A stretch of DNA of 64,000 nt from Lysinibacillus telephonicus (GCF_003966145.1 NZ_RXNR01000016.1:1-64000), one strand, 5' to 3'; positions 1-12,425 are shown, numbered from the stretch's first letter. Program-made: numbers and translations. Notes: generated by a model from the letters alone, not told the origin.

Positions 1-65
1 GACTTGCATGTATTAGGCACGCCGCCAGCGTTCGTCCTGAGCCAGGATCAAACTCTCCATAAAAG
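1..65 (-). rRNA. rrs: 16S ribosomal RNA, 5' end only (cut by window start)
   Basis: The reverse complement of the first 60 bases contains the universal 5' segment of bacterial 16S rRNA, including the AGAGTTTGATCCTGGCTCAG primer-site sequence. Transcription runs leftward out of the window. The mature 5' end should lie a few bases upstream of that segment, near position 65; this exact base is inferred. An rrn operon directly after gyrA matches the rrnO position in B. subtilis. Confidence 0.95.
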
Positions 66-227
66 AAAATTTGATAAAAGCTCTAAATTACACTGGCATC
101 ATATTTGATGTCCAAAATTTTTGTTTCGTTCACTGACGAGGGTCAGTTACTAAAAACTATATTTCATTAACGTTTTGTTGTTCAGTTTTCAAGGTTCATT
201 TTGTTGTCATGTCTTAGCGACTTACTT

Positions 228-256
228 ATAATAACAAGGTTTTATATTTAAGTCAA
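228..256 (-). promoter_or_regulatory. rrn promoter and leader
   Basis: On the minus strand there is TTGACT (251-256), a 17-base spacer, and TATTAT (228-233), pointing to the 16S gene. The leader between this promoter and the 16S start (about 66-220) contains a segment reading CCTTGAAAACTGAACA on the minus strand, a motif typical of Bacillales rRNA leaders involved in antitermination and processing. Only one clear promoter is visible; B. subtilis rrn operons often have two. Confidence 0.75.
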
Positions 257-352
257 CACTTTTTCGTAAAAATATATTTTAAAGTTAAATAAAGATTAAT
301 AAGCTATTATTATATTAACTATTTAAAGAATAAGGAAATAAAATATACTTCC

Positions 353-1462
353 CTATTCTTTATTTGTAATAATTCTTGAAATGTAAAAACTACGGTTTTT
401 TGCTAGATCAATTATCTCGCCTGTAGTCGATAATTTAACGAGAGGTCGAGTAGGCGAATAACTATTAAGGAACATAATCTCTCCGCGTTCTAAATTAGAC
501 AATTCAATCTTAGTTCCAATTGGTAAGCTTGCTACATTATCAATAAGTGCTTGTACAACTTTTATATTGAATTTGCCGAATTCGGATTCCTTTATCATTT
601 CAATTACTTTAAAAGGAGATTCTTTCGAGCGATAAAGACGCTGACTTGTCATGGCATGAAATGTATCTGCAACGGCAATGACTTGAGAAAACAGAGAAAC
701 CTTATCCATTTTTGCTCCATCCATATATCCGCTTCCATCTAAGCGCTCGTGATGTTGATAAATCGCTACCTTCATTTCTTCTTTTATCGCTGGCAGGCTT
801 TTTACCATTTGAAAGCTATAAAGAGGATGTTTTCGAATTTCAATGAACTCTGCTTGATTCAATGCTTCCTTTTTTTCTCTTATGCGAGTTGGTATTTTAG
901 CCATCCCACAATCAGCCAATGCTCCGGCTATAGCCATTTGAAGTATATATCCACGTTCATACCCCATTTTTTGGGTCAATGCTGCGGAAATCAATCCAGT
1001 TGCTATGCAATGGTGATATAAATAATCCTTCGGGTTTGAATAAGCATTTAGATCAAAAATTATTGAACGATCTTCTATTATATTTTCAACTAATGGCAAA
1101 ATAATTCCTCGAACCTTTGTAATGTCTACTTTCGAACCAGCTTCCCAGCCTATAAATAATTTTTTATATTCTTTTACAGCCGTACGATAGTTCTTCTCAA
1201 ATGTATCAGCCGTTTTTAGGTTATCAATTAAAGTTGCTCCATAGGAAGTTCCCTCTGGTTCCAATTTATCTCTATCTTTATCTTCTTCAATTTCGGTATA
1301 AATAGGAACTTTAAAAATATGAAAAGCCTTGAATACATGTAAATGTTCCGATGAAACTTTTGTATTCTTATAAACGATTGGATATTGAGTATTAGCATAA
1401 ATATCTTCTGCTACAATTTTCCCAATACGAAGGTCATTAATACCTACATATTTAGCTTCCAA
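353..1462 (-). CDS. HD-GYP domain protein with degenerate active site
   Basis: 369 residues. The C-terminal half (about residues 145-320) has the layout of an HD-GYP domain, the c-di-GMP phosphodiesterase fold: HHCIATG near 150-156, HP at 212-213, QHHERLDGSGY at 236-246. Key residues depart from the consensus: the HD metal-binding pair is A183-D184 (in ALADCGM) and the GYP triad reads GYM (245-247). The first 120 residues match no domain I recognise. It lies between gyrA and the rrn operon in the same orientation. It is probably a regulatory or weakly active phosphodiesterase; loss of catalysis is inferred from the missing histidine, not shown. Confidence 0.8.
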   Translation of the reverse strand: MEAKYVGINDLRIGKIVAEDIYANTQYPIVYKNTKVSSEHLHVFKAFHIFKVPIYTEIEEDKDRDKLEPEGTSYGATLIDNLKTADTFEKNYRTAVKEYKKLFIGWEAGSKVDITKVRGIILPLVENIIEDRSIIFDLNAYSNPKDYLYHHCIATGLISAALTQKMGYERGYILQMAIAGALADCGMAKIPTRIREKKEALNQAEFIEIRKHPLYSFQMVKSLPAIKEEMKVAIYQHHERLDGSGYMDGAKMDKVSLFSQVIAVADTFHAMTSQRLYRSKESPFKVIEMIKESEFGKFNIKVVQALIDNVASLPIGTKIELSNLERGEIMFLNSYSPTRPLVKLSTTGEIIDLAKNRSFYISRIITNKE

Positions 1463-1606
1463 TCTTAAAACCCCTCTCCATATATATGTTAATTTGATTG
1501 TATCGAATTACTTTACTGTTACTTTTATGTGAAAATTATACTATATATATCTAATAAAATAATTGAACAAATTAAAATTATTTTATAACTTACAAAGATG
1601 TTAAAG

Positions 1607-1646
1607 AAAAAAACCAGAAACAAGTAATATTACTTGTTCCTGGTTT
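1607..1646 (-). terminator. gyrA terminator
   Basis: A near-perfect 36-base palindrome (1611-1646; halves AAACCAGAAACAAGTAAT and ATTACTTGTTCCTGGTTT, one mismatch) is flanked by an A-run at 1607-1613, which gives a U-run for minus-strand transcripts. It sits directly after the gyrA stop codon. Confidence 0.85.
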
Positions 1647-1660
1647 TAAAGTTTTCTATA

Positions 1661-4198
1661 TTATTCATCTTCAGATTCAGAAGAATCATTTGCAGTATTT
1701 TCTACATTATTAGAAAGCTCTTCTGTTTCTATACTTTCTAATTCTTCTGTTTGTTCTTCTGTATCTTCTTCATCTTTTTTAACGCGTGCTACAGTTGCAA
1801 CAAGCTCATCATCCGCTAGACGAATCAAACGAACTCCTTGTGTGCTGCGACCAATAATTGAAATATCATTGACATCCATACGGATCAACATGCCGTTAAT
1901 TGTAATTAACATTAAATCTTCAGTTCCGTCTACTGTTTTAACCGCGCACATTGGACCATTTTTATCTGTAATTTGAATTGTCTTTATTCCAACACCACCG
2001 CGGCTTTGCAAACGATACTCAGATTCTGGTGTTCGCTTACCATAACCTTTTTCAGTGACTACTAAAATTTCTTGGCCAGGTTCGATAATTTCCATTCCAA
2101 CTACATAATCACCTTCACGAAGTTTAATACCTCGTACCCCAGCAGCAGAACGTCCCATTGAACGGATATCTTCTTCTTTGAAACGAATTAGCATTCCTTC
2201 ATGAGTACCGATTATCACTTCTTTTGTTCCATCAGTTAGACGAACAGAGATTAAATCATCCTCTTCATGTAAACTAATTGCAATTAGACCATTTGTGCGA
2301 ATATTAGCAAATTGCGAAAGTTGTGTACGCTTCGTAATACCTGTTTTCGTTGTAAAGATGAAATATGCATCTTCTTTAAACTCATCAACTCGAATCATGG
2401 CTGTTACTTTTTCTTCTTTATCTAAACTCAATAAGTTAACAATTGGCAGCCCTTTCGCTGTACGTCCGTACTCCGGAATTTCATATCCTTTTGAACGGTA
2501 TACTTTCCCTTTTGTTGTAAAGAATAAAATTGTATCATGCGTAGAAGTGAATAATAAATGTTCAACGAAGTCATCTTCATGTGTTCCCATTCCTTGAACA
2601 CCACGACCACCGCGTTTTTGGCTGCGATACGTGTTTGCAGCAAGTCTCTTTATATAGCCATTATGCGTTAATGTAATAACAGAATCTTCACGTGGAATTA
2701 AATCTTCATCTTCTATCATTTCAATGCCGCCCATTGTAATTTCAGTTCGGCGTGTGTCATTATATTTTTCTTTAATTTCTAACATTTCAGTGCGAATAAT
2801 AGCTAATATCTCTCCTTCATCGGCTAAAATAGCTTTTAATTTCGCAATTAACTCTTGAAGTTCCTGATATTCATTTTCAATTTTTTCACGTTCTAGTCCA
2901 CTTAAACGAACAAGACGCATATCTAAAATTGCTTGAGCTTGTCGATCAGTTAAATTAAAGCGTTCCATTAATACTGGTTTTGCCTCTTCACCAGTACGTG
3001 AAGAACGTATAATACTAATAATTTCGTCGATATGATCAAGTGCAATTCGTAAACCTTCTAAAATATGAGCACGATCTTCAGCTTTTCTTAACTCGAATTG
3101 AGTACGACGAGTAATAACTACTTTTTGGTGCTCTAAGTAATAATGCAATACTTCCTTTAAGCTTAATACTTTAGGTTGACCATCAACTAAAGCAAGCATA
3201 TTAACACCAAAGTTTGATTGCATCGCAGTATTTTTATACAAATTATTTAAAATAACATTGGCATTTGCATCTCTTCGCACTTCAATTACGATACGCATTC
3301 CACGACGATCGGACTCGTCGCGTAAATTAGTAATACCATCAATTCTTTTATCCCGAACTAATTCTGCAATTTTCTCAATCAATTTTGCTTTATTGACCTG
3401 ATAAGGCAATTCATTAACGATAATTGTTTCTTTACCATTAGAACTTTGCTCAATTTCAACTTTAGCACGAACAACAATTGAACCACGACCAGTTTCATAT
3501 GCACGGCGAATACCACTTCTTCCAAGTATTAATCCGCCAGTTGGAAAGTCTGGTCCTGGAATGTATTGCATTAATTCGTCTGTTGTAATAGCAGGATTCT
3601 CAGATAAAGCAATTACTGCATCAATTGTTTCTCCTAATTGATGTGGTGGAATATTAGTTGCCATACCAACAGCAATACCCGATGCACCGTTTAATAATAA
3701 ATTCGGAATACGAGCTGGTAAAACAATTGGCTCTTTTTCATTGCCATCATAGTTATCTTGATAGTCAATTGTATCTTTATTTATGTCACGCAGCATTTCC
3801 ATCGCGATTTTCGACATACGTGATTCTGTATAACGCATTGCTGCAGCGCCATCACCGTCTACAGAACCGAAGTTACCGTGCCCGTCTACGAGCATATATC
3901 GATAACTGAAATCTTGCGCCATACGTACCATAGCATCATAAATTGAAGAGTCTCCGTGAGGGTGATATTTACCCATAACGTCCCCTACAATACGGGCAGA
4001 TTTTTTATAAGGTTTATCTGAATAATTCCCTAGCTCATGCATTCCATATAAAATACGACGATGTACTGGTTTTAAACCATCTCTTACATCTGGTAGAGCA
4101 CGGGAAACAATAACGCTCATTGCATAGCTTAAAAACGATGTTTGTACTTCTTCACTAATTTTTATTCCCTTTACACCTGAGTGTTCAGTTTCAGACAC
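1661..4198 (-). CDS. gyrA: DNA gyrase subunit A
   Basis: 845 residues. It cuts and rejoins DNA in the A2B2 gyrase that introduces negative supercoils. Visible marks: active-site Tyr123 in AAAMRYTES; quinolone-determining stretch [12 protein letters not shown] with S84 and D88, the drug-sensitive residues; a GyrA box of type QKRGGRG in the C-terminal beta-pinwheel, which separates gyrase from topoisomerase IV. The last 45 or so residues are very acidic (Glu/Asp/Ser/Asn), a tail seen in many Bacillales GyrA proteins. It follows gyrB after 24 bases, so the two are co-transcribed, and a strong terminator follows. Confidence 0.98.
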   Translation of the reverse strand: MSETEHSGVKGIKISEEVQTSFLSYAMSVIVSRALPDVRDGLKPVHRRILYGMHELGNYSDKPYKKSARIVGDVMGKYHPHGDSSIYDAMVRMAQDFSYRYMLVDGHGNFGSVDGDGAAAMRYTESRMSKIAMEMLRDINKDTIDYQDNYDGNEKEPIVLPARIPNLLLNGASGIAVGMATNIPPHQLGETIDAVIALSENPAITTDELMQYIPGPDFPTGGLILGRSGIRRAYETGRGSIVVRAKVEIEQSSNGKETIIVNELPYQVNKAKLIEKIAELVRDKRIDGITNLRDESDRRGMRIVIEVRRDANANVILNNLYKNTAMQSNFGVNMLALVDGQPKVLSLKEVLHYYLEHQKVVITRRTQFELRKAEDRAHILEGLRIALDHIDEIISIIRSSRTGEEAKPVLMERFNLTDRQAQAILDMRLVRLSGLEREKIENEYQELQELIAKLKAILADEGEILAIIRTEMLEIKEKYNDTRRTEITMGGIEMIEDEDLIPREDSVITLTHNGYIKRLAANTYRSQKRGGRGVQGMGTHEDDFVEHLLFTSTHDTILFFTTKGKVYRSKGYEIPEYGRTAKGLPIVNLLSLDKEEKVTAMIRVDEFKEDAYFIFTTKTGITKRTQLSQFANIRTNGLIAISLHEEDDLISVRLTDGTKEVIIGTHEGMLIRFKEEDIRSMGRSAAGVRGIKLREGDYVVGMEIIEPGQEILVVTEKGYGKRTPESEYRLQSRGGVGIKTIQITDKNGPMCAVKTVDGTEDLMLITINGMLIRMDVNDISIIGRSTQGVRLIRLADDELVATVARVKKDEEDTEEQTEELESIETEELSNNVENTANDSSESEDE

Positions 4199-4222
4199 TT
4201 GAAGAACCTCCTTTCAAAAAAC

Positions 4223-6157
<1,935 letters not shown>

Positions 6158-6240
6158 CTACTCTTTCATTACATCAGTATGTGTCAAAATTTAAAACCTT
6201 TATCAAAATTTCTAAAACTTTCTATGCATAATTTTAGTAT

Positions 6241-7356
6241 TTAATTATTTTCTATTTCTCCTTGTTTCACGTGAAACATTTTTGCATGTTGTATTGTTTC
6301 ATGATGAATCCCATCAACACTTGTAGTTGTGACAAACGTTTGTACTTCACCTTGAATGGTATTTAATAAATGTGATTGGCGATAATCATCTAATTCGGAC
6401 AAAACATCATCTAAAAGCAAAATAGGAGCTTCTTTTGTTTCTTGCTTTATCAACTCTATTTCAGCCATTTTCAAAGAAAGTGCTGTAGTCCGCTGTTGAC
6501 CTTGAGATCCATAGGTTTGAACATCATAATCATTTACTAAAAATTGCAAATCATCCCGATGTGGTCCAACTAATGTAATCCCTCTTTCCAACTCTCTCTT
6601 TTTTACTTCAGCTAGTTTTTCTTCCAAATATGTAGCCATTTCCTTTTCAGTCCAACTAGAGTTCAAACCTGTAATTGGACGATATTTGATTGTTAATTTT
6701 TCTAGGCCACGAGAAATACCTGAATGAATTTTTTCAGCCCATTCCTGTAAAAGTTCAACAAATTGAAATCTTTTACGAATAATTTGGACAGCCGATTGAA
6801 TATATTGTTCTGTATAAATAGCAAATAACACATCATCTATTTGTTGCTTGCCTTGATTAATTTTAAGCAAATGATTACGCTGTTTTAATAATTTTTGAAA
6901 AGTAAGTAACTCGTGCAAATAGACAGGTGATATTTGGCCGATTTCCATGTCAATAAAACGGCGCCTTACTTGAGGGCTCCCTTTTACTACATTCAAATCT
7001 TCTGGAGCAAACATAACAACATTCATTTGCCCAATATAGTTACTTAGCTTCAATTGCTCTAAATGGTTTATTTTACCTTTTTTACCTTTTTTTGTGATGG
7101 ATAATTCTATTGGAAAGCTGCCGTATCGGTTTTGCACAACACCTTCTATTTTACCATAGTCTGCTTCCCAACGGATTAATTCTTTATCGTTACTTGTTCG
7201 ATGAGATTTTGCCATGGCTAAAGCATAAATAGATTCCATAACATTTGTTTTGCCCTGTGCATTTTCTCCAATAAATACGTTGATTTTTGGAGAAAAATCT
7301 AACTTTAATGTTTCATAGTTACGATAATTTGTTAATTGTAAATGCTCGATGAACAT
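6241..7356 (-). CDS. recF: DNA replication and repair protein RecF
   Basis: 371 residues. RecF is an SMC-like ATPase that binds gapped DNA and helps load RecA with RecO and RecR. The Walker A motif GENAQGKT is at 30-37; near the C-terminus are a signature-like [18 protein letters not shown] and Walker [13 protein letters not shown]. The start codon follows the yaaA stop codon with no gap, so translation is probably coupled. The last codons (FHVKQ) contain a perfect parS site. Confidence 0.97.
   Translation of the reverse strand: MFIEHLQLTNYRNYETLKLDFSPKINVFIGENAQGKTNVMESIYALAMAKSHRTSNDKELIRWEADYGKIEGVVQNRYGSFPIELSITKKGKKGKINHLEQLKLSNYIGQMNVVMFAPEDLNVVKGSPQVRRRFIDMEIGQISPVYLHELLTFQKLLKQRNHLLKINQGKQQIDDVLFAIYTEQYIQSAVQIIRKRFQFVELLQEWAEKIHSGISRGLEKLTIKYRPITGLNSSWTEKEMATYLEEKLAEVKKRELERGITLVGPHRDDLQFLVNDYDVQTYGSQGQQRTTALSLKMAEIELIKQETKEAPILLLDDVLSELDDYRQSHLLNTIQGEVQTFVTTTSVDGIHHETIQHAKMFHVKQGEIENN
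6263..6278. promoter_or_regulatory. parS site (in recF)
   Basis: The 16-mer TGTTTCACGTGAAACA is a perfect match to the Bacillus ParB/Spo0J-binding consensus TGTTNCACGTGAAACA. It lies within the 3' end of recF. About 22 bases including flanks are identical to the site at 17757. Confidence 0.93.
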
Positions 7357-7584
7357 TTAGTTTTCTCCGTTCTTATTGACGATTACAAATCTACCGCAGC
7401 CAGGGATATTAATTACATCACCATGTCGTAATTTTCGTCCTCGTCGATTATCTATTTCACCGTTTACGTAGACATCATTTTCTTGTAAAAACCATTTAGC
7501 CATACCGCCAGAACTTATAGCATCAGTCACTTTTAATGCTTGGCCAAGCGTAATAAATTCTGTATCAATTACAATTTCATCCAA
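7357..7584 (-). CDS. yaaA: S4-domain protein YaaA (RNA-binding)
   Basis: 75 residues. It is a single S4-like RNA-binding domain (ITLGQALKVTDAISSGGMAKWFLQ region, then VNGEIDNRRGRKLRHGD). The family sits between dnaN and recF throughout Bacillales; B. subtilis YaaA has been linked to 50S ribosome maturation. It starts 155 bases downstream of dnaN and abuts recF directly. Confidence 0.93.
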   Translation of the reverse strand: MDEIVIDTEFITLGQALKVTDAISSGGMAKWFLQENDVYVNGEIDNRRGRKLRHGDVINIPGCGRFVIVNKNGEN

Positions 7585-7703
7585 AGTAAATTCATCCTCC
7601 GATTCACGAACATCTATCTAACTATCATACCTAAAAACCATAAAAAAATCCAAGGAAAGCAGAAATGAGCTAGTTTAATCATGACAGTTATTCGTAAATA
7701 AAA

Positions 7704-7734
7704 AATAAAAAAGATAGCCGAAATGACTATCTTT
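7704..7734 (-). terminator. dnaN terminator
   Basis: The inverted repeat AAAGATAG (7710-7717) / CTATCTTT (7727-7734) surrounds a TTTCG-containing loop, and A-rich plus-strand sequence at 7700-7711 gives a U-run on the minus strand. It lies just past dnaN, so yaaA-recF-gyrBA expression would need read-through or its own promoter. Confidence 0.7.
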
Positions 7735-7739
7735 TATAA

Positions 7740-8876
7740 TTAATAAGTTCTTACAGGTAAGATTAGTTGTAATATTGCATCATCGTGTACTGAACGTAAA
7801 ATGAATGGTCTCATTGCACCTGTAAATTGAATGACAACATCTTGTCCATCAATTGCCTTTAACGCTTCCATCATATATTTCGCACTGAAGGAAATTTTTA
7901 AGTGTTCTCCTTCTAATGATTCAACTTGAATTTGCTCTTCTACTTTCCCTATTTCAGGAGAATTTGATGAAATTTCAATAACGTTCCCTTCTAATGTTTC
8001 AAAACGAACTACATTATTGCGATCTTCACGAGCTAATAGAGATGCACGATCAATCGCCTGTAATAGTGATTTACCATTGATAGTAATATCCGTTTTAAAT
8101 TCTTCTGGAATTAAACGAGATGTTTCTGGATAATTCCCTTCTAACAAGCGTGAGAAAAATAATACATTTTCAGTTTTAAATAAAACTTGTTGATTTGTAA
8201 TAACGATTTCAACCGCATCTGTTGACTCACCAAGTATTTTATTTAATTCATTTAAACTTTTACCTGGAATAACAACTGAACTTACATCAGTTGGCAAATG
8301 TTCAAGATTTGTTTTTCTTCTAGCTAAACGATGGCTATCTGTAGCTACGCATATTAATTCATTCCCTTGAATTTGCCAGTTAACACCTGTTAATACAGGA
8401 CGGCTTTCAGATGTTGCAACAGCAAAAACTGTTTCACGAATAATGGATTTTAATAAATCAGCTGGAATTGAAAATTGACGATCTGTTGAAACCTCAGGCA
8501 GTAATGGATATTCTGACGCATCAGAGCCAATAAGGTGAAACTCTGACTTACCAGAGCGAATATGTGTTTGTAAGCCGTTTGAAACTTCAATTTCCACATC
8601 ATTTGTTGGTAATTTTCTAACAATCTCGTTAAACATACGTGCTTGCAAGACAATTGAGCCTGTTTCAGAAATATTGATTAATTGATCTCCATTTTCTTCG
8701 ACCGGAATAAACGTTTGAATTGTAATATCAGCATCGCTACCTGTTAATGTTACTCCTTCATTCGTTACATCAATTTTAATCCCCGTTAGAATTGGAATAG
8801 TTGTCTTTGAACTTACTGCCTTCATTACATCGTTTAATCCATCTAATAAACGATCTCGCATTATATCAAATTTCAT
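7740..8876 (-). CDS. dnaN: DNA polymerase III beta subunit (sliding clamp)
   Basis: 378 residues, the normal length. It forms the ring-shaped dimer that holds DNA polymerase III on DNA. Recognised over its full length as three repeated clamp folds, starting MKFDIMRDRLLDGLNDVMKA and ending LILPVRTY, the typical clamp C-terminus. It follows dnaA across a region with DnaA boxes and an AT-rich stretch. Confidence 0.98.
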   Translation of the reverse strand: MKFDIMRDRLLDGLNDVMKAVSSKTTIPILTGIKIDVTNEGVTLTGSDADITIQTFIPVEENGDQLINISETGSIVLQARMFNEIVRKLPTNDVEIEVSNGLQTHIRSGKSEFHLIGSDASEYPLLPEVSTDRQFSIPADLLKSIIRETVFAVATSESRPVLTGVNWQIQGNELICVATDSHRLARRKTNLEHLPTDVSSVVIPGKSLNELNKILGESTDAVEIVITNQQVLFKTENVLFFSRLLEGNYPETSRLIPEEFKTDITINGKSLLQAIDRASLLAREDRNNVVRFETLEGNVIEISSNSPEIGKVEEQIQVESLEGEHLKISFSAKYMMEALKAIDGQDVVIQFTGAMRPFILRSVHDDAILQLILPVRTY

Positions 8877-8889
8877 CGGTATACCTCTC

Positions 8890-9042
8890 TTATTAATATA
8901 TTATTTTTTAAAGAATTTAAATAGATATAGTAATAGGCCTTGTGGATTTGTGGATAACCTATTTTTTAGCTATAAAAATCAATCTATCCACATGTTGATA
9001 AGTTGTGCATAAAGTTGTGTGGTATTTTTAATGTTATCCACA
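8890..9042. other. oriC: oriC, dnaA-dnaN part: DnaA boxes and AT-rich unwinding region
   Basis: DnaA boxes matching TTATNCACA lie at 8949-8957, 9004-9012 and 9034-9042, with one-mismatch copies at 8984-8992 and 8993-9001. An AT-rich stretch at about 8890-8935, toward dnaN, is the likely duplex-unwinding element. This is the arrangement of the B. subtilis bipartite origin, whose second box cluster and unwinding region lie downstream of dnaA. The unwinding site is inferred by position and composition. Confidence 0.85.
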
Positions 9043-9045
9043 ACC

Positions 9046-10392
9046 CTATTTTCCTAACATGCTGCGAATTTGTTTAATATCTTGCTGGAGAAGTTGATCT
9101 TCCTTTAACATAGATGAAATTTTCTCATGGGCATGAATAACCGTTGTATGGTCTCGTCCTCCGAATTCTTCTCCTATTTTAGGCAAAGAGAAATCTGTTA
9201 ACTCCCGTGATAAATACATAGCTACTTGTCTTGGGAATGCAATTGATTTCGTCCTTCTCTTAGCAGAAAAGTCTTCCAGCTTAATGTGATAATGTTCACC
9301 AACAGCAGTTTGTATATCTAATATTGAAATCATACGTGGTTTTGAGTTTGGAATTATATCTTTTAATGCTTCAGCGGCAAGCTCGGTAGTGATATCTTTA
9401 TTAACCAATGAAGAAAAGGCAACAACGCGGATTAGAGCGCCCTCCAACTCACGTATGTTTGTATCTATTTGATTTGCAATATAATGCATCACTTCGTTGG
9501 ATATATCTAGTCCATCAGCTTTTGCTTTTTTACGCAAAATAGCAATACGCGTTTCTAAATCAGGTGGTGTAATGTCCGTGATTAACCCCCATTCGAAACG
9601 AGAGCGAAGGCGATCTTCCAATGTTGGAATTTCTTTAGGTGGCCGATCACTAGAAATTACGATTTGCTTTGATTCAGTATGCAAAGTATTAAAAGTATGG
9701 AAAAATTCCTCTTGAGTTGATTCTTTACCAGCTAAAAATTGAATATCATCGATTAGTAAGACGTCGACATTGCGGTATTTATTACGAAAATCTACTGCTT
9801 TGTTGTCTCTAATTGAGTTAATAAATTCATTCGTAAATTTTTCCGAAGATAAGTAAACTACTTTTGCATTTGGATTATGCTCAAGAACATAGTGTCCAAT
9901 TGCATGCATTAAGTGAGTTTTACCTAATCCTACTCCCCCATAAATAAAAAATGGGTTATAGGCATTTGCCGGTGCCTCAGCAACTGCAAGTGAAGCAGCA
10001 TGTGCAAATCGATTCCCAGAACCAATTACAAACGTGTCGAACGTATATTTTGGATTCAACATTCCTGGTGAAATTTCAGCATGTTCATCATTACTTTTTG
10101 TTTGGATTACCGGTACAGGCAAATCTAAACTATCATCATCCTGATCCTTTTGAACAACAAATTTAATAAGCAAGTCTTCTCCTGTTAATTCAGATAAAAT
10201 GCCCGCGATTAGGTGAACGTAATGATTTTCTAGCCAATCACGAGCAAATGAGTTAGGCGCGGCAATGGTTACTGTAGACCCTTTATAGGATAGTAACTTC
10301 GTAGATTTTAGCCACGTCTCAAAGCTTGGTTTTGAAATTTTTTGTTCTACTTGAGCCAGGACATTTTTCCATAATTCTTCTAAATGTTCCAA
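9046..10392 (-). CDS. dnaA: Chromosomal replication initiator DnaA (TTG start)
   Basis: 448 residues from TTG at 10392-10390, close to the 446 of B. subtilis; a longer reading from 10479 adds 29 residues without family similarity. A GGAG ribosome site lies 10 bases upstream of the TTG. Domain I begins LEHLEELW; domain III has Walker A GGVGLGKT and Walker [10 protein letters not shown]; domain IV ends with the box-recognition motif [15 protein letters not shown]. It binds DnaA boxes and opens oriC. The boxes in front of the gene suggest self-repression, as in B. subtilis. Confidence 0.97.
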   Translation of the reverse strand: MEHLEELWKNVLAQVEQKISKPSFETWLKSTKLLSYKGSTVTIAAPNSFARDWLENHYVHLIAGILSELTGEDLLIKFVVQKDQDDDSLDLPVPVIQTKSNDEHAEISPGMLNPKYTFDTFVIGSGNRFAHAASLAVAEAPANAYNPFFIYGGVGLGKTHLMHAIGHYVLEHNPNAKVVYLSSEKFTNEFINSIRDNKAVDFRNKYRNVDVLLIDDIQFLAGKESTQEEFFHTFNTLHTESKQIVISSDRPPKEIPTLEDRLRSRFEWGLITDITPPDLETRIAILRKKAKADGLDISNEVMHYIANQIDTNIRELEGALIRVVAFSSLVNKDITTELAAEALKDIIPNSKPRMISILDIQTAVGEHYHIKLEDFSAKRRTKSIAFPRQVAMYLSRELTDFSLPKIGEEFGGRDHTTVIHAHEKISSMLKEDQLLQQDIKQIRSMLGK

Positions 10393-10479
10393 GCTTTTTT
10401 GACTCCTTTTTATGAATTTTTTCAAACATAAAACAATATAATTTTCTATATAAGTAATAATAGAATTAATAGTAAACAC

Positions 10480-10800
10480 ATAATCACAGCATGTGGATAA
10501 CTGTTATCCATATACTGTGTTAAAGTTTGTCCACAAGTTATTAACATTTGTGGATAAAATATTTCCCGTACAACATTTCCACAAAAGAAAACACATTTAT
10601 CGTAACAAAAAACTATAGCTATTTCAATAGTTGGTGAAACTTATCCACACAACTATTTTTTATTCACTATTTAATTGTCCACAGGCTATGAATTTGTGAA
10701 AAAGTTGTCGATAAGTTGTGTGGATAAAAATTAAATGGAAAATATTATCCACAACCTGTCATTTTATTCAGGTGACAAAGTTGTGGATAATTATTTTGTT
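10480..10800. other. oriC: oriC, dnaA upstream part: DnaA-box cluster
   Basis: Between dnaA and rpmH there are six perfect DnaA boxes (TTATCCACA on either strand): 10492-10500, 10549-10557, 10641-10649, 10719-10727, 10745-10753 and 10782-10790. Variants with one mismatch lie at 10504, 10527, 10675 and 10706. Genes diverge from this point on both sides. It corresponds to the incA/incB part of the B. subtilis origin. Confidence 0.93.
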
Positions 10801-10838
10801 TAAGTTAAGTGGGGAAAAACGATGCTTCAAATAATTAA

Positions 10839-10868
10839 TTGACAAGCCATTTCTTTTTTATATATAAT
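10839..10868 (+). promoter_or_regulatory. rpmH promoter
   Basis: TTGACA (10839-10844), an 18-base spacer, and TATAAT (10863-10868) form a consensus sigma-A promoter. It lies 57 bases upstream of the rpmH start and just outside the DnaA-box cluster. Confidence 0.88.
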
Positions 10869-10925
10869 GTTATGGTCTGTATGTAGGATAGAATAATTAA
10901 CTTTCATTTGGAGGTGTAATATATA

Positions 10926-11060
10926 ATGAAACGCACGTATCAACCAAAAAAACGTAAACATAGCAAAGTACACGGATTCCGCGCACGCATGAGCACAAAA
11001 AACGGACGCAAAGTATTAGCAGCTCGTCGTCGTAAAGGAAGAAAAGTATTATCAGCATAA
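10926..11060 (+). CDS. rpmH: 50S ribosomal protein L34
   Basis: 44 residues, the universal length. It begins [18 protein letters not shown] and ends GRKVLSA, very rich in Arg and Lys. A GGAGG site precedes the ATG. First gene right of oriC, as in nearly all bacteria. Confidence 0.98.
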   Translation: MKRTYQPKKRKHSKVHGFRARMSTKNGRKVLAARRRKGRKVLSA

Positions 11061-11062
11061 GT

Positions 11063-11092
11063 CCACTGAGCCTCTTCAGTGGTCTTTTTTTT
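11063..11092 (+). terminator. rpmH-rnpA intergenic terminator/attenuator
   Basis: The perfect 7-bp stem CCACTGA (11063-11069) / TCAGTGG (11076-11082) is followed by a T-rich run. It directly follows the rpmH stop and would reduce read-through into rnpA, adjusting the large L34 need against the small RNase P protein need. Confidence 0.85.
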
Positions 11093-11145
11093 CTTCATTT
11101 TTGGAAAGAATATAAAAGAAAGTAATGATTGAAGTAGGTGTAGAA

Positions 11146-11490
11146 ATGAAGAAGCGACAACGAATAAAGAAGAATGACGATTTTCAGAAGGTATTTAAAA
11201 AAGGAAAGTCCTTCGCAAATCGCCAGTTTGTTGTTTATTGTTTACAAAAAGAGGATCAAAGTGAATTCCGAATTGGATTGTCGGTAGGCAAAAAAATTGG
11301 GAAGGCAGTAACTAGAGTGCAAGTCAAACGCTATTTACGACAGGCCTTCTTAGAATTAAAAGATGAAATAAGACAAGATATGGATTATGTTATTATCGCC
11401 AGAAACCCGGCGGCCGCTTTAGATTTTCATGAAACAAAAAAAAGTATAGAGCATGTTTTAAAAATTGCAAAAGTCTTAAAAAGAAAATAG
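11146..11490 (+). CDS. rnpA: Ribonuclease P protein component
   Basis: 114 residues from ATG at 11146, chosen because [17 protein letters not shown] is the family's usual start and AGGTG lies just before it; an in-frame upstream ATG at 11125 adds seven odd residues. The protein binds RnpB RNA and helps it recognise pre-tRNA leaders. The conserved RNR-type helix normally reads A-V-x-R-N-x-x-K-R; here it reads [13 protein letters not shown], so the Asn is replaced by Val. The rest ([29 protein letters not shown]) is normal. Confidence 0.95.
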   Translation: MKKRQRIKKNDDFQKVFKKGKSFANRQFVVYCLQKEDQSEFRIGLSVGKKIGKAVTRVQVKRYLRQAFLELKDEIRQDMDYVIIARNPAAALDFHETKKSIEHVLKIAKVLKRK

Positions 11491-11654
11491 TTTATGAATT
11501 TTAAATATCATTTGTAATATTTTGTTCGAATATTTAGAATAAGTTAACTGCTATTAATGATAATATATTAAAATGAAACAATTAGTAGAGTGAAAGCGTA
11601 AACACATGGTAAAATAACTACAATTAAATGAATAGTGCTGTAGGAGGAAGAAGG

Positions 11655-12425
11655 TTGAAAAAAAGATTTTGGATTGTTCTGTCTCTAGTTTCAGTAGCAT
11701 TGCTGCTTACTGGATGTTCAGAGTTTAATCAGCCAATTTCATCTGAAAGCGAAGGCTTTTGGAATGAATTTATTGTATGGCCATTAGTATCAGTTATTAA
11801 GTATTTCTCAGATTTATTAGGTTCATATGGTTTAGGAATTATCGCTGTTACGATTATCATTCGTTTAGCAATTCTTCCATTGACAATTAAGCAAGTAAAA
11901 AGTTCAAAGAAAATGCAAGAAATCCAACCTAAAATGAAAGAATTGCAACAGAAGTATGCTTCTAAAGATGCCGTTACTCAACAAAAGTATCAACAAGAAA
12001 TGATGGCATTAATGCAAAATTCTGGTGTGAATCCAATGGCAGGATGTTTACCAGTAATCATTCAAATGCCAGTTTTGATTGGTTTTTATCATGCGATAAG
12101 TCGAATGGATGCAACACCTGCTTTTGATTTAGGAACTTTTCTTATCTTCCCATTAGGGGAGCAAAGTATTGTACTAGCTGTCTTAGCTGGTTTAATTCAG
12201 TTTGTCGTACTAATGACGGGACCTGCAATTGATAATCCACAAATGAAAATCATGATGTATATTATGCCGATCATGATTATTAGTTTTGGTATCGTACTAC
12301 CAGCGGCATTATCGCTATATTGGGTTGTCGGAAATATCATCTCAGTTATACAAAACCTTGTTATTTATAAACCTTTTAATAAAAATAAAACAGAACCTGC
12401 TGTAACTGGAGGAGCGAAAAAGTGA
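11655..12425 (+). CDS. yidC: Membrane protein insertase YidC/SpoIIIJ (lipoprotein form)
   Basis: 256 residues from TTG at 11655, which has AGGAGG seven bases upstream; an upstream ATG at 11628 lacks such a site. A lipoprotein signal with lipobox LTGC is followed by five predicted membrane segments. The conserved hydrophilic-groove Arg is in TIIIRLAILPL, after which comes the cytoplasmic loop KQVKSSKKMQEIQPKMKELQ. It inserts proteins into the membrane with or without SecYEG; in B. subtilis SpoIIIJ is also needed in sporulation. Jag overlaps its stop by four bases. Confidence 0.95.
   Translation: MKKRFWIVLSLVSVALLLTGCSEFNQPISSESEGFWNEFIVWPLVSVIKYFSDLLGSYGLGIIAVTIIIRLAILPLTIKQVKSSKKMQEIQPKMKELQQKYASKDAVTQQKYQQEMMALMQNSGVNPMAGCLPVIIQMPVLIGFYHAISRMDATPAFDLGTFLIFPLGEQSIVLAVLAGLIQFVVLMTGPAIDNPQMKIMMYIMPIMIISFGIVLPAALSLYWVVGNIISVIQNLVIYKPFNKNKTEPAVTGGAKK

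Noticed and set aside
9046-10479. DnaA starting at 10479 with 29 extra residues
   Set aside because: The extra segment overlaps the promoter and oriC region, has no family similarity, and the TTG at 10392 has a good ribosome site and family length.
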